From NCBI RefSeq assembly GCF_030997045.1, contig NZ_CP116899.1, forward strand, positions 3,186,001 to 3,250,000: a DNA stretch of 64,000 bases. Direction: 5' to 3'. The position numbers and the translations under genes were made by a program. Of the stretch, positions 1 to 8,935 are shown piece after piece. The notes below the pieces were generated by a model that made no database searches, was not told the origin of the DNA, and saw nothing but the letters and a program-made list of their open reading frames with translations. Position 1 is the stretch's first letter. Each line of letters begins with the position of its first letter. The DNA is from Microbulbifer sp. TB1203. Its GTDB lineage: Bacteria > Pseudomonadota > Gammaproteobacteria > Pseudomonadales > Cellvibrionaceae.

Positions 1-1
1 G

Positions 2-346
2 ATTGACCAGGGCAAAGCTCCCATAGCTGGTATTATGGAATACGCCCCCGGTACGCTTTGCGTTCTCGTTGCCGACGAAGGCTGCATAACTGTTTCTGTC
101 AGCCAACGCGAAAATTGTCAGTTTATGCTGGTCTTCACTCGCACTGAGCAGTTGAGAGGCCACAACCCGGAAGCGCTCCAGGTCTTCCACCAGGCCTTTT
201 ACCGATTCCGGTCTGCCGTTGGTCACTATGCGAAAATGTGGCGTTTCGATTTCACGCCATTCGGCATTTACCAGATTAGCCGGACTGGTCCACCCTGCAA
301 TCGGCAACAGATAAGCCATAAGCAGTATGCAAAGCTTGCCTCTCAT
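2..346 (-). CDS. Secreted protein, 5' part only (peptidase-MA/TPR-like N-terminus)
   Basis: The gene is cut by the left edge of the window; the first 115 codons are present. The start ATG at 346-344 follows an AGGAAAGG ribosome-binding site. The product begins with a signal peptide (MRGKLCILLMAYLLPIAGW). It continues with a WREIETPHFRIVTNG stretch and a helix rich in leucine and arginine. That pattern opens many secreted bacterial proteins with a DUF1570/peptidase-MA-like domain and C-terminal TPRs. The catalytic region would lie outside the window, so the function cannot be confirmed. It is read leftwards, away from the inverted-repeat element at 396-557. Confidence 0.6.
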   Translation of the reverse strand, partial: MRGKLCILLMAYLLPIAGWTSPANLVNAEWREIETPHFRIVTNGRPESVKGLVEDLERFRVVASQLLSASEDQHKLTIFALADRNSYAAFVGNENAKRTGGVFHNTSYGSFALVN

Positions 347-395
347 TTTCCTTTCCTATACTCAACTTATTCAATGTAACAGGCAAAACAAAGAC

Positions 396-557
396 TAGTG
401 GGCCCTGCGGTAAATTCGGTAACTAAAGCTCACAGCCACAGGCTCCAGAGCAAGACGAAAAAGCGCAGGACTAGCAGCGCTAATTCAAGCTTTTTCAACG
501 CAGCACTGGGGCCTGTGGCGAAGAGATCGGTTACAGAATTTACCGCAGGGCCCACTA
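396..557. repeat. MITE-like palindromic element, TA-flanked
   Basis: A 162-bp stretch has terminal inverted repeats of about 28 bp with one mismatch: TAGTGGGCCCTGCGG at the left, and its complement ending CCCACTA at the right. More inverted matches lie inside (GCCACAGGC, GAAAAAGC/GCTTTTTC), so the whole element can fold into one long hairpin. Both ends carry TA, as expected for elements that duplicate a TA target (IS630/mariner type); this is inference. The right-hand TA forms the TAG stop codon of the rhomboid gene. A related element lies at 23726-23908. No transposase is present. Confidence 0.65.
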
Positions 558-1955
558 TGCATGTTCTTCAGGCCGCACCAACCGCAATACCTCCCGCGCC
601 CGCTGCTCCTCCCCGACCCTGCGATAGTGATTGACCAGCGCCATCCCAAGGCTCTGCAACAGCGGATGCTCGGCTCCCCTCTTATGCAGCCGCCGCAATA
701 AATCCTCCAGCCAGGGCCAGTCTTTTTCCTGTGCCGCGCGCCGTGCCAGTAACAGGCAGGCCTTGGCGGTGAGGGCCCGGGGTTGGGGGCAGGCCTGGAG
801 GTAGTTGCGGTAGCCTTCGGAAATTCTCCGGGCGTCGATTGCGGAGTTGCCGGCGAGGGCGAAGAGTGCCAGGTTTGCGCGGTGGTGCGCGTCGCTGTCC
901 GGGGCTGCCGCGGTGAGGGCGATGGCGCGCTGAATCAGCGGCAGCGATTGCGGGAACTGGTGTACCGCGGCGACCGCGGCGTCGGCCGCCTCCAATAATT
1001 TGCCGCTGTTCTGTAGTGATTCGATGCGCGCCATGGCGCGCTGCTCCAGCAACGGGGCTTCGTCTTCCCGCGGAACCTGGGTGAGCGGCGGGCGCCGCTT
1101 TACCAGTACCATGGCAGAGGCAAAGCCGGCCAGCAGACCGCCGGTGTGGGCCCAGTAGGCAATACTGCTGTCGCCGTAAAAGTAACCGAAAATTTCCTTG
1201 CCCAGCCACAGCGGCAGCACCAGCAGCGCCGGCGCGCTGAACTCGCCGAACACGAAACCCAGGGTGTAGAAAAAGCGCAGCCTGCGAACTCCGTACACTG
1301 CGACGAACATGCCCATTATTGCCGACACCGCGCCGGAGGCGCCGACCATCGGCATCGGACTGCCCATCTCCACGGCGATGTGCAGCCCCGCGGCGGCCAG
1401 GCCGCCGAGCAGGTAGAGGCCGAAAAACCAGGCGGCCCCCAGCGCCAGCTCCACCGAGAGGCCAAACAGCAGCAGGAATACCATATTGCCGATCAGATGG
1501 TCCCAGCTGCCGTGCAGGAACATATGCCCGAACACGCCGGCCAAGTGGGGCTCCGCCGGGGTCAGCCCCAGGGCGAAACTGCTCAGGCGGTCGCGCAGCC
1601 GCACGAATTCCTGCCGTTGCGCCAGCCACTCGCTCTCCCCTTCGGTGCGCAGTTGCGGCAGCAGCCAGCGGTGAAATTCCGGGTTCCACAGCAGTTCGCG
1701 GTAGACGAAGTCCTCCCCCTCGGCATCCACCTGCAGGCGCCATTCCGGGTGCACCTCGTTCACGTAGATCAGGAAGCGTGACTCCTCGCGGGCGGAAAGG
1801 TCGTTGGAAAAATAGTATTCCTCCGCCTGCTGCCAGCGGGCCTCGTCGCCGCCCTGGTAGAACACGAAGACCAGCAGATTGAGCGCGATCAGGGCCAGGC
1901 AGACCAGCGGCGGGCGGCGCCAGTCGGGCTTGTTCTGGATGGGAATAATCAGCAC
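555..1955 (-). CDS. Rhomboid-family intramembrane serine protease with helical C-terminal extension
   Basis: This 466-residue polytopic membrane protein should cleave transmembrane substrates within the inner membrane. A hydrophobic segment lies near residues 17-33. A soluble loop follows (about 35-135), then the rhomboid core: H153-x3-N157 (HLIGN), the catalytic serine in GASG (Ser207) and the catalytic histidine in YWAHTGGLLAG (His270). Residues from about 300 on are soluble and helical, resembling TPR repeats, as in some proteobacterial rhomboids. The substrate is unknown. The TAG stop codon is formed by the end of the inverted-repeat element at 396-557, so the last codons may have been set by that insertion. 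Confidence 0.9.
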   Translation of the reverse strand: MLIIPIQNKPDWRRPPLVCLALIALNLLVFVFYQGGDEARWQQAEEYYFSNDLSAREESRFLIYVNEVHPEWRLQVDAEGEDFVYRELLWNPEFHRWLLPQLRTEGESEWLAQRQEFVRLRDRLSSFALGLTPAEPHLAGVFGHMFLHGSWDHLIGNMVFLLLFGLSVELALGAAWFFGLYLLGGLAAAGLHIAVEMGSPMPMVGASGAVSAIMGMFVAVYGVRRLRFFYTLGFVFGEFSAPALLVLPLWLGKEIFGYFYGDSSIAYWAHTGGLLAGFASAMVLVKRRPPLTQVPREDEAPLLEQRAMARIESLQNSGKLLEAADAAVAAVHQFPQSLPLIQRAIALTAAAPDSDAHHRANLALFALAGNSAIDARRISEGYRNYLQACPQPRALTAKACLLLARRAAQEKDWPWLEDLLRRLHKRGAEHPLLQSLGMALVNHYRRVGEEQRAREVLRLVRPEEHA

Positions 1956-2229
1956 GGGATTTTCCTTGTGGTTATCGCTCGGGCGGGCGGTTCGACATTA
2001 CAACAATGCCATCCTCTTGCAGCCAAACGACCTAAAACCGCTACATAATTTACAAATACTTTGCACTTTCGCCACAACACCGCTATTTCCCCGCCAATTT
2101 TCACTAACGGCCCCTGCCTCGCTGGATTGTCCGGAGAGAGCCGCGCTATGTTTGCAGGCGTTGTCCGGACGCCCGCTGTGCGGTCCGACGGCGGGAGAGA
2201 TCACAATAAGGAAATCATTGGAGCCCCAA

Positions 2230-3645
2230 ATGAAGAAGCACAGTAGCAAACCCTCGAATAAAGTTTTACCGTTTTTCGCCACCTGCGCCCTGGCCTGTTC
2301 CGCCGGCGCCCTCGCCGCCCCCGATCTGTTGGCGGGCAAAATGAACCTCCCCGCGTTGCAGGCGGGCCAGAACCACCAGCGCTTTATCGTCAAATACCGC
2401 GAGGGCGCGGCGGAGCGCGCCAGCCTGGCCGCCGGCAACCGACTGCTGCACGCGGTAGCCGCGGAGACCGGCACAGAGCTGAATCTGGTCCGCCGCCTGG
2501 CCACCGGCGCCGACCTGGTGCGGGCCCCCGGCGGGCTGGACGGTGCCGCCGCCGAGGCGCTGATGCGCCGCTTTGCCCGCGACCCCGACGTCGCCTACGT
2601 GGAACCGGATATCCGCCTCACCACCCAGTTCACCCCGGACGACAGCCGCTACAGTGAGCAGTGGCACTACTACGAGGCCACCGCCGGCCTAAACCTACCC
2701 GGCGCCTGGGATAAGGCGGACGGCGGCGGCGCGGTGGTGGCGGTGGTGGACACCGGCTATACGGACCACAGCGACCTGCTCGGCAATATCATCGGCGGCT
2801 ACGACTTTATCAGCGACAGCGCCACCGCCCGCGATGGCAACGGCCGCGACAGCGACGCCCACGACGAGGGGGATTGGTACGGCTGGTTCGAGTGCGGCAT
2901 CTTCCCCGCCGGCAGCAGCTGGCACGGCACGCACGTGGCCGGGACGGTGGCGGCGCTGACCAACAACAGCCAGGGCGTGGCCGGCGTGGCCTTCAATGCC
3001 AAGGTGGTGCCGGTCCGGGTGCTGGGCAAATGCGGCGGCAGCCTCTCGGATATCGCCGACGCCATTGTCTGGGCCTCCGGCGGCAGCGTCTCCGGCGTGC
3101 CCGCCAATCCCTTTCCCGCGGATGTGATCAATATGAGCCTGGGCGGCTCCGGCGCCTGCGGCGCCACTTTCCAGGATGCCATCGACACCGCGGTGGGCAA
3201 CGGCACCGCGGTGGTGGTGGCGGCGGGCAACAGCAATGCCGACGCCTCCGGCTTCCAGCCCGCCAGCTGCAACAACGTGATCAGCGTGGCGGCCACCGAC
3301 CGCCAGGGCAACCGTGCCAGCTACTCCAACTACGGCAGCGCGGTGGATGTGGCGGCCCCCGGCGGCGAGACCGCCTCCACCGCCAACGGCGTGCTCTCCA
3401 CTCTCAACAGTGGTTCGCAGACGCCTTCATCGGAGAGCTACGCCTTCTACCAGGGCACCAGCATGGCCACGCCCCACGTGGCGGGACTGGCGGCGCTGGT
3501 GCGGAGTGTCGATCCGGATATCACTCCGGCGGAGCTTGAAGCGGAGATCAAAGCCAACGCACGGGCTTTTGCGGGCTCCTGTTCCCAGTGCGGCAGCGGG
3601 CTGGCGGATGCCGATGCCACGGTCACTGCGGTAATGAATCAGTAG
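2230..3645 (+). CDS. Secreted subtilisin-like serine protease (S8 family)
   Basis: A 471-residue extracellular or periplasmic protease. I chose the ATG at 2230, which follows a GGAG motif, because the protein then starts with a standard signal peptide ending near GALAAPD; upstream in-frame codons are non-coding. An inhibitor-like propeptide follows (FIVKYREG... PDVAYVEPD). The catalytic triad is clear: Asp174 (VVDTGY), His232 (WHGTHVAG) and Ser411 (GTSMATPHVAG). The protein ends shortly after the catalytic domain, with no PPC or other C-terminal domain. It probably degrades environmental protein. The divergent neighbour is the rhomboid; about 275 bp between them has no gene that I can see. 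Confidence 0.93.
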   Translation: MKKHSSKPSNKVLPFFATCALACSAGALAAPDLLAGKMNLPALQAGQNHQRFIVKYREGAAERASLAAGNRLLHAVAAETGTELNLVRRLATGADLVRAPGGLDGAAAEALMRRFARDPDVAYVEPDIRLTTQFTPDDSRYSEQWHYYEATAGLNLPGAWDKADGGGAVVAVVDTGYTDHSDLLGNIIGGYDFISDSATARDGNGRDSDAHDEGDWYGWFECGIFPAGSSWHGTHVAGTVAALTNNSQGVAGVAFNAKVVPVRVLGKCGGSLSDIADAIVWASGGSVSGVPANPFPADVINMSLGGSGACGATFQDAIDTAVGNGTAVVVAAGNSNADASGFQPASCNNVISVAATDRQGNRASYSNYGSAVDVAAPGGETASTANGVLSTLNSGSQTPSSESYAFYQGTSMATPHVAGLAALVRSVDPDITPAELEAEIKANARAFAGSCSQCGSGLADADATVTAVMNQ

Positions 3646-3655
3646 CTTGCCCACC

Positions 3656-3730
3656 GTAGGGTGCGCCGTGTGCGCCGACCGGGCATTGCCGCAGCTTCAG
3701 GCAATACCCGGTGCGCACGACGCACCCTAC
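3656..3730. repeat. GGTGCGC-type palindrome
   Basis: Inverted repeat with arms GTAGGGTGCGCCGTG and its near complement ending GCACCCTAC, and an inner GGGCATTGCC/GGCAATACCC stem. It is one of four related palindromes here (also 24312-24376, 26840-26914, 45234-45286). It lies between the convergent subtilase and MscS genes, where it could act as a bidirectional terminator-like structure. Confidence 0.7.
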
Positions 3731-3784
3731 ACCGGCTGGCGGTTTGTAATTGATCCAAATACGAAACCGTAAGCCCGACCATAT

Positions 3785-5935
3785 TTATTTTCCCGCACGC
3801 CGCTCGACCGGCAGCGGAACCTCCCAGCTGCGCAGGTGCAGGTCGCGCTGGGGGAAGGGTACTTCGATGCCCCTCTCGTTGAACTCCCTCAGCAGCTCCA
3901 GGTTGTAGAGCGCGTAAGGGTCTCCAAGGGGCGAGACCATATTGCTATTGACCCACACCACCAGCTTGAAATTCAGCGCGCTGTCGCCGAACTCCATCAG
4001 CCAGACCTCGGTCTTGCGCTGCCAATCGGTATGGGTAATGTTCACCCGCTCCGCCGCTTCCATGGCCGCCTCGCGCACCAGATCCGGGTCGGAGCCGTAG
4101 GCCACGCCGAAGGGCACGTGGATGCGGCGCACCGGGTCGTCCAGGGTGTGGTTGATCACCCGACCGGTCACGAATTCCGAATTGGGCACCATGATATCTA
4201 CGTTGTCCCGGGTGGTGATGCGGGTGGAGCGCACATTGATATCGCGGATGCGGCCGAAGACGCCGGACTCCAGCTCCACCAGGTCCCCCACCCGCAGCGG
4301 CTGCTCCAACAGCAGGATCAACCCGGAAAGGAAGTTGGAAAAAATCGCCTGCAGGCCGAAGCCGATACCCACCGACAGTGCCCCGGCCACCAGCGCCAGC
4401 TTGGACGTGTCCAGACCCAGCATGCTCAGCGCAATCACCAGCGCAATGGCGATAATGGTGTAGTGCAATACCCGGCCGAGGTTGTACATGGAGGATTCGC
4501 TGGCGTGTTTTTTCACTACCAGCCGATTGAGAAAACGCCGTGTGAGGCTGGAGATCAGCCAGGCGACCACCAGCACAAAAATAATCCTGGCGATGTCGCG
4601 CAAAGTTACCGGGCTCTCGCCGATCGCGAACAGCTCGTAGTCCGCCAGTTCCCGCCAACGGTTGTAGACAACACCACCCCAGTGGCCCGCGCGCTCGCGC
4701 ACCGTGGCCCACCATCCCTGGTGCTGGCGGTACACCGTCAGTTGGGCTGTTTCGTACCGCAGCACGTCTTCGATCAAGTCGTCGCTGCGGCCCAGGGCAC
4801 TATCCACCCGCTCGAAGCTCCGCCACCAGCCGCTCATCGCCTCGCTGCCCTCTCCCATCCAGGCCACCACCTGGCGCCGGCGGACGTTGAGTTCGCGGGA
4901 AATATTGTCGACCAGGGTGCGCGCTGTCTCCACCAGGTCGCCGCTGGAGACCAGAGACTGGTCTTTCACCTCGGGATTGAGCACATTGTTGATGGAGGCC
5001 AGTATCTCCGTTTTGCGCTTCTGCAGGTGTGCCTCCAGGGCCTGCACCTCCAGTTCCATCACCCGCAGGTCTTTTTTCATATTCTCAGCCGGGTCGGTGG
5101 ACTCCAGTGTGGTGCTCTGCAAGCGGGTGCGGTCGCCGGTGAGCTTTTCGATTCTATCGGTGTATTTCTCCAGGGTTTTCTGCAGCTGCTCCGTCGCCTC
5201 GGCGCTGTACTGCAGTTCCTCCAGCATCCGCTGCAGCTGGCTCTCGCCGTGTTCGATCTGCTCCTGCCAGGCGCCCAACTGCCGCTCGATGATCCTGCGC
5301 TGCTCGATAATATTCAGGTGATTGAACTGGGCCGCCAGCAGCGCCAGGGCCGCGCCTCCGCGGGCGGCCGGGTCGTCGCTCGCCTCGCGCAGAATCACCA
5401 CCTGCTGGCGCAACTGGCCCAGGGATTGGGCGAGCGCCTCGTCCAGTTGCCGCAGCTCCAGTTGCAGCCCCAACAGCCGTTGGCGCCCCCGGGCCACCGC
5501 GGCGTCGGCCGTGGCCCAGGCCATCACCCCCGGGTTGCGGGGGAACTCGACCTCGGGCAGTACCGCGACTTTCTCGAACTCGGCGTACTTCTTCCAGGTG
5601 ATGCCGATGCCCTTGAGGCTCCTCTCCACCGCAGCGACGCGCTCCTGCACCCGCTCGCGGTCCGGCAGCGTCTCGCTCCACTTTTCCCAGGCTTTGTTCA
5701 AGTCCTCCAGCCACTGCTCGCGCTGCTCGCGAGTGGCCTCGGGCCAGGTGGTCCACCAGCCGGCGGAGGGCGAGTTGAAATCGGGAATCTCCGGTTTGAA
5801 TTCCTCGGGCTTCTTGGTGGGCAGTTGGGCGAAAGTGTGAAGGGAAATACACAGCAGGAAGAGGGCCAGCGAAATACGGGCGGCAACGCGATAACGCCCA
5901 CAGCGAGAGGGAAAGTGACAGCATTCGCCCGCCAT
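3785..5935 (-). CDS. MscS-family mechanosensitive channel with long periplasmic coiled coil
   Basis: A 716-residue inner-membrane channel protein expected to open on membrane tension during osmotic downshock. An N-terminal signal segment (about residues 18-36) precedes a long charged, coiled-coil-rich domain to roughly residue 400. Membrane helices follow at about 440-470 and 495-560. The pore helix contains VAGALSVGIGFGLQAI, a good match to MscS TM3, and is followed by the beta domain (RVGDLVELESG, IMVPNSEF). The large N-terminal domain places it with the MscK/MscM-like large channels rather than minimal MscS. The gene stands alone. It is convergent with the subtilase across a palindrome. 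Confidence 0.9.
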   Translation of the reverse strand: MAGECCHFPSRCGRYRVAARISLALFLLCISLHTFAQLPTKKPEEFKPEIPDFNSPSAGWWTTWPEATREQREQWLEDLNKAWEKWSETLPDRERVQERVAAVERSLKGIGITWKKYAEFEKVAVLPEVEFPRNPGVMAWATADAAVARGRQRLLGLQLELRQLDEALAQSLGQLRQQVVILREASDDPAARGGAALALLAAQFNHLNIIEQRRIIERQLGAWQEQIEHGESQLQRMLEELQYSAEATEQLQKTLEKYTDRIEKLTGDRTRLQSTTLESTDPAENMKKDLRVMELEVQALEAHLQKRKTEILASINNVLNPEVKDQSLVSSGDLVETARTLVDNISRELNVRRRQVVAWMGEGSEAMSGWWRSFERVDSALGRSDDLIEDVLRYETAQLTVYRQHQGWWATVRERAGHWGGVVYNRWRELADYELFAIGESPVTLRDIARIIFVLVVAWLISSLTRRFLNRLVVKKHASESSMYNLGRVLHYTIIAIALVIALSMLGLDTSKLALVAGALSVGIGFGLQAIFSNFLSGLILLLEQPLRVGDLVELESGVFGRIRDINVRSTRITTRDNVDIMVPNSEFVTGRVINHTLDDPVRRIHVPFGVAYGSDPDLVREAAMEAAERVNITHTDWQRKTEVWLMEFGDSALNFKLVVWVNSNMVSPLGDPYALYNLELLREFNERGIEVPFPQRDLHLRSWEVPLPVERRAGK

Positions 5936-6017
5936 AGCCTGACTCTATCCTTGACCGGAAACCGCGCAGGTCCACTGATAGAGTGTAGATGAGGGGAGTT
6001 ATCAACCCGGCCAGGGG

Positions 6018-6314
6018 TTAATAGCGGCGCCTCGAGGAGGAGTCGTTCACACAGGCGAGGTACTCTTCCTCGTAGATACGCAGTTTGCGGCTGCTCACCT
6101 TGCCGGTGACGCTGACGCGGCGGGAGATATCTGCGGCGATCTGCCGGCAGGTGGCCTCGCGGGCGGCGCGCTCGCTGAATCCGGGATGGACATTGGAGTA
6201 ATCCGGCGTCAGCGGTTGCCCATAGGCGCTCACTCCCAACGGTTTAGAGAACTCGCAAGCGGCCCGCAAGCCGAGCTGGGGCTCGGCGCTCCCGGCGGGC
6301 GCTCCCGGCGACAA
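6018..6314 (-). CDS. Hypothetical small protein downstream of the LytTR regulator
   Basis: Open frame of 98 codons that would start at a TTG directly overlapping the stop of the response-regulator gene, and ends TAA. The second half (ERAAREATCRQIAADISRR ... EEEYLACVNDSS) looks like a real protein, with two cysteines and amphipathic character. The first half is weak and there is no clear ribosome-binding site. A shorter product starting at the TTG or GTG around LGVSAYG is possible. I recognise no family. It might be the third gene of the kinase-regulator operon, or a spurious frame. Confidence 0.35.
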   Translation of the reverse strand: MSPGAPAGSAEPQLGLRAACEFSKPLGVSAYGQPLTPDYSNVHPGFSERAAREATCRQIAADISRRVSVTGKVSSRKLRIYEEEYLACVNDSSSRRRY

Positions 6315-7148
6315 TCAGAGGAAATGCTGCACTTTGTTCTTGTAGCTGCGGCTCATTTTCAAACGCTCGCCATTGTTCAGTACCAGGTGGTACTCGCCGT
6401 TGATATGCGCACAGATCTCGCGCACGCGGCTCAGGTTGACGATGGTGGAACGGTGAATACGCTGGAACACCCGGGGGTCCAGTTGCTGTTCCAGCTCCTT
6501 CATGGTGATGCGCATCACATGGGTCTCGCCGTTGGCGTGCACGCACATATAGTCGCCGGCGGCATCGATCCAGTCTATCTCCCGCGCGGGTACCAGGGTG
6601 ATGCGGCCGGCGTCCTTGATGGCGATCTTTTCCGGATAGCGGCTGCTGCCCCCCTCCCCCACATGTAAGTCGCCCGCCGCCAGCTTCCGCTCCAGCACTT
6701 CCGGCGACTCCCGGGTGAGATCCGCCACCGCTTCCAGCAACTGTTCGCGCTGGGTGGCGATGTCGGCGCTGGCGAGCTTCTCCCGCACCCGCGCCAGCGC
6801 CAGTGCCAGGCGCTCCTCCTCGATGGGCTTCAGCACATAGTCCACCGCGTTGACCTCGAAAGCTTCCACCGCGTACTGGTCATAGGCGGTGACGAACACC
6901 ACCTGGGGCAGTTGCTCCTCGGGAATCTGCTGCACCATCTGCAGCCCGTTTACCCCGGGCATCTGGATGTCCACAAACACAACGTCCGGGTCCAGCTCTA
7001 GGATCTGCTCCCGCCCCTCGCGACCGTTGCTGCACTCGGCGATCACCTCCACATCGTCCATCTGCTCCAGCCGCAGGCGCAGCCCGCGCCGCGCCAGCGG
7101 TTCGTCGTCCACTACAATGGTTTTTAATTTTTCTACCGCCTCACTCAT
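6315..7148 (-). CDS. LytTR-family response regulator
   Basis: A cytoplasmic DNA-binding regulator of about 277 residues. The receiver domain (residues 9-125) has the acidic pair DDEP, phospho-acceptor Asp60 in VFVDIQMPG and a lysine in YVLKPIEEE. A LytTR DNA-binding domain occupies about residues 180-277 (DWIDAAGDYMCVH, RIHRSTIVNLSRVREI). I prefer the ATG at 7148 (MSEAVEK), which has AGGA 8-9 nt upstream; an in-frame ATG at 7166 is also possible and would overlap the kinase gene. It sits directly after its cognate sensor kinase, so the two form a LytS/LytT- or AlgZ/AlgR-like pair. Confidence 0.92.
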   Translation of the reverse strand: MSEAVEKLKTIVVDDEPLARRGLRLRLEQMDDVEVIAECSNGREGREQILELDPDVVFVDIQMPGVNGLQMVQQIPEEQLPQVVFVTAYDQYAVEAFEVNAVDYVLKPIEEERLALALARVREKLASADIATQREQLLEAVADLTRESPEVLERKLAAGDLHVGEGGSSRYPEKIAIKDAGRITLVPAREIDWIDAAGDYMCVHANGETHVMRITMKELEQQLDPRVFQRIHRSTIVNLSRVREICAHINGEYHLVLNNGERLKMSRSYKNKVQHFL

Positions 7149-7152
7149 CGCA

Positions 7153-8241
7153 CTATTCCTGTTCATAGGGAATTCGGATATGCACTACCAGGCCGCCCTC
7201 CGGCCGGTTGCAAAAACGCACTTTCTGTTCTTCGCCGTACAGGGCGCGCAGGCGCTCACAGGTATTGCGGATACCCACGCCGTAACCGGAAGTCAGTCGG
7301 GCCAGGTCCTCATCCGCCATGCCCGGGCCGTTGTCGCCCACCTCCAGCAACAGTTCACCGGCAAATACCCGCGCCTTGATGGTGATCTCGCCCCCCCACT
7401 CCCGCTGGGAGATGCCGTATTTGATCGCGTTTTCCACCAGCGGTTGCAGCAGCAGACTGGGCACCAGCGCGCGCGGGGACTCCCCCTCCAGATCCAGGTT
7501 CACCCCCAGGCGGTCGGCGAAGCGCACCTTTTCGATATCCAGGTAGAGCATCAGCGCCTCAACCTCTCGGGCCAGGGTCACTTTCTGCATGGGGTCGTTG
7601 TCCAGGGAGTGACGCAGGAACTGCGACAGGCGCGTCACCATATCGTTGGCAGTGCGCCCCTGGCTGTCCAGGATCAGGGTGGAGATGGCGTTCAGGGTGT
7701 TGAACAGGAAGTGCGGATTCAACTGGTAGCGCAGCATCTTCAACTGCGCCTGGTGAGCCATGGACTCGGCGCGCAAGGCCTTTTCCTGCTGGGTCAGCGA
7801 AGCGCGGTAGTACTTGATGCCGTAATAGAGCGCAGTCCAGGTCATCAGGATCATGAAGGAGTAGGAAAACCAGTAGATGGCCAGTACTGCCGGGTGCTCG
7901 TCTCCCCGCTTGCCGTACAGCCACAGGGAGCCGCCGAACTTGATCGCCGCCCACACCAGTGCGGCCAGGGCAATCACCGCCAGGGAGCCGAACAGGCGCC
8001 ACGCCGGCGGCTTGTCCCACAGCCGGCGGAAACCGCGGCGCATCACTTCCGAGAGTGCGACCCCCGAGCCGGTGGCCACGGCGAGATATCCCATGTGCAA
8101 CCAGTGGTCCTCCACCCAGAAGAAGCTGCCCACAAAGGTGAGCAGGGTATATCCACCCCAGCCGGCGAGCTGCAGAGCCCAGTACTGCTTCTGGTGCTCG
8201 GCCAGCCGCTGCGACAGCCATCGAAATGCGTTGTTGCCCAT
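7153..8241 (-). CDS. LytS/YehU-type sensor histidine kinase
   Basis: A 362-residue membrane sensor kinase. The N-terminal half has about four hydrophobic segments (near residues 23-43, 50-65, 84-103 and 118-142). The His_kinase (PF06580-type) region follows, with phospho-acceptor His177 in RYQLNPHFLFNTLNAI. The ATPase domain has LLQPLVENAIKYG, VGDNGPGM and GYGVGIRNTCERL. It lacks an obvious extracellular sensing domain, so it probably senses within the membrane. The signal is unknown. Its stop lies 4 nt before the preferred start of the response-regulator gene. Confidence 0.92.
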   Translation of the reverse strand: MGNNAFRWLSQRLAEHQKQYWALQLAGWGGYTLLTFVGSFFWVEDHWLHMGYLAVATGSGVALSEVMRRGFRRLWDKPPAWRLFGSLAVIALAALVWAAIKFGGSLWLYGKRGDEHPAVLAIYWFSYSFMILMTWTALYYGIKYYRASLTQQEKALRAESMAHQAQLKMLRYQLNPHFLFNTLNAISTLILDSQGRTANDMVTRLSQFLRHSLDNDPMQKVTLAREVEALMLYLDIEKVRFADRLGVNLDLEGESPRALVPSLLLQPLVENAIKYGISQREWGGEITIKARVFAGELLLEVGDNGPGMADEDLARLTSGYGVGIRNTCERLRALYGEEQKVRFCNRPEGGLVVHIRIPYEQE

Positions 8242-8365
8242 AAATACTCATTGCTATTCAATCGACCCCGGAAGGCCGCAGGTTGCAAAACAGCCTAATG
8301 CAGCGGCCCGCCCGGTGAAACACCGTCGGGCGCAGCAATAGGACGGACTGCCGCAGGAACACATC

Positions 8366-8833
8366 ATGACTTACTGGCTTTTCAAATCGGAACCGGACGA
8401 GTACAGCATCCGCGACCTGGCCGCGGAGCCCGGTCACACCGGTCGCTGGGACGGTATCCGCAACTACCAGGCGCGGAACTTTCTGAGGGATTCGGTCGGG
8501 GTGGGTGACGGGGTACTCTTCTACCACAGCGCCTGCAAGGTGCCTGCCGTGGTAGGCACCGCCGAAGTGGTGCGCGGAGCCTACCCGGACCCGGCGCAGT
8601 TCGACCCCAAAAGCGGCTACTTCGACCCCAAGGCCAGTGGTGACAAGCCGCGCTGGTACTGCGTGGATATCCGCTGGCAGAGCGAGTTCCCGCGACCGGT
8701 GCCACTGGCGGAGATCAAAAGGAGTCCGGATTTGGCGGAGATGCTGCTGGTGAAACAGGGGCGGTTGTCGATCCAGCCGGTGACCGCTCGGGAGTGGAAA
8801 ACCATTCTGCGACTGGGTAATGCCATTATGTAG
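8366..8833 (+). CDS. EVE-domain protein (THYN1/YTH-like fold)
   Basis: A 155-residue cytoplasmic protein almost entirely made of an EVE domain: MTYWLFKSEPDEYSI at the start, GRWDGIRNYQARNFLRD, GDGVLFYHS and the WYCVDI segment. EVE domains belong to the PUA-like fold and are thought to bind modified bases in nucleic acids; the bacterial role is not settled. AGGA lies 6 nt before the ATG. The TAG stop is part of the REP palindrome beginning at 8829, so the repeat fixes the C-terminus (NAIM). Confidence 0.93.
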   Translation: MTYWLFKSEPDEYSIRDLAAEPGHTGRWDGIRNYQARNFLRDSVGVGDGVLFYHSACKVPAVVGTAEVVRGAYPDPAQFDPKSGYFDPKASGDKPRWYCVDIRWQSEFPRPVPLAEIKRSPDLAEMLLVKQGRLSIQPVTAREWKTILRLGNAIM

Positions 8834-8918
8834 GAGCGGCGGGGCGGCCATCCGCCCATGCCCGCGATCGGATTGCGCTCCGAAGTATTACCGATCGCGG
8901 GCATGGCCCGCTCCTACA
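8829..8918. repeat. REP-like palindrome R1
   Basis: Arms TGTAGGAGCGGCGGGGCGG and GGCCCGCTCCTACA enclose the inner stem GCCCGCGATCGG/CCGATCGCGGGC. It follows directly on the EVE gene, whose stop codon it supplies, and lies between that gene and the convergent alaC. Confidence 0.85.
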
Positions 8919-8935
8919 TGGTCAGTGCGAGGATT

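Noticed and set aside
1879..2229. Upstream extension of the subtilase frame
   Set aside because: The signal peptide begins at 2230; the upstream part has no protein-like character and runs into the rhomboid gene on the other strand.
3836..5992. A 718-codon plus-strand frame opposite the MscS channel gene
   Set aside because: Composition (His, Gln and Arg rich) is that of an antisense shadow, and the minus strand encodes a clear MscS protein.
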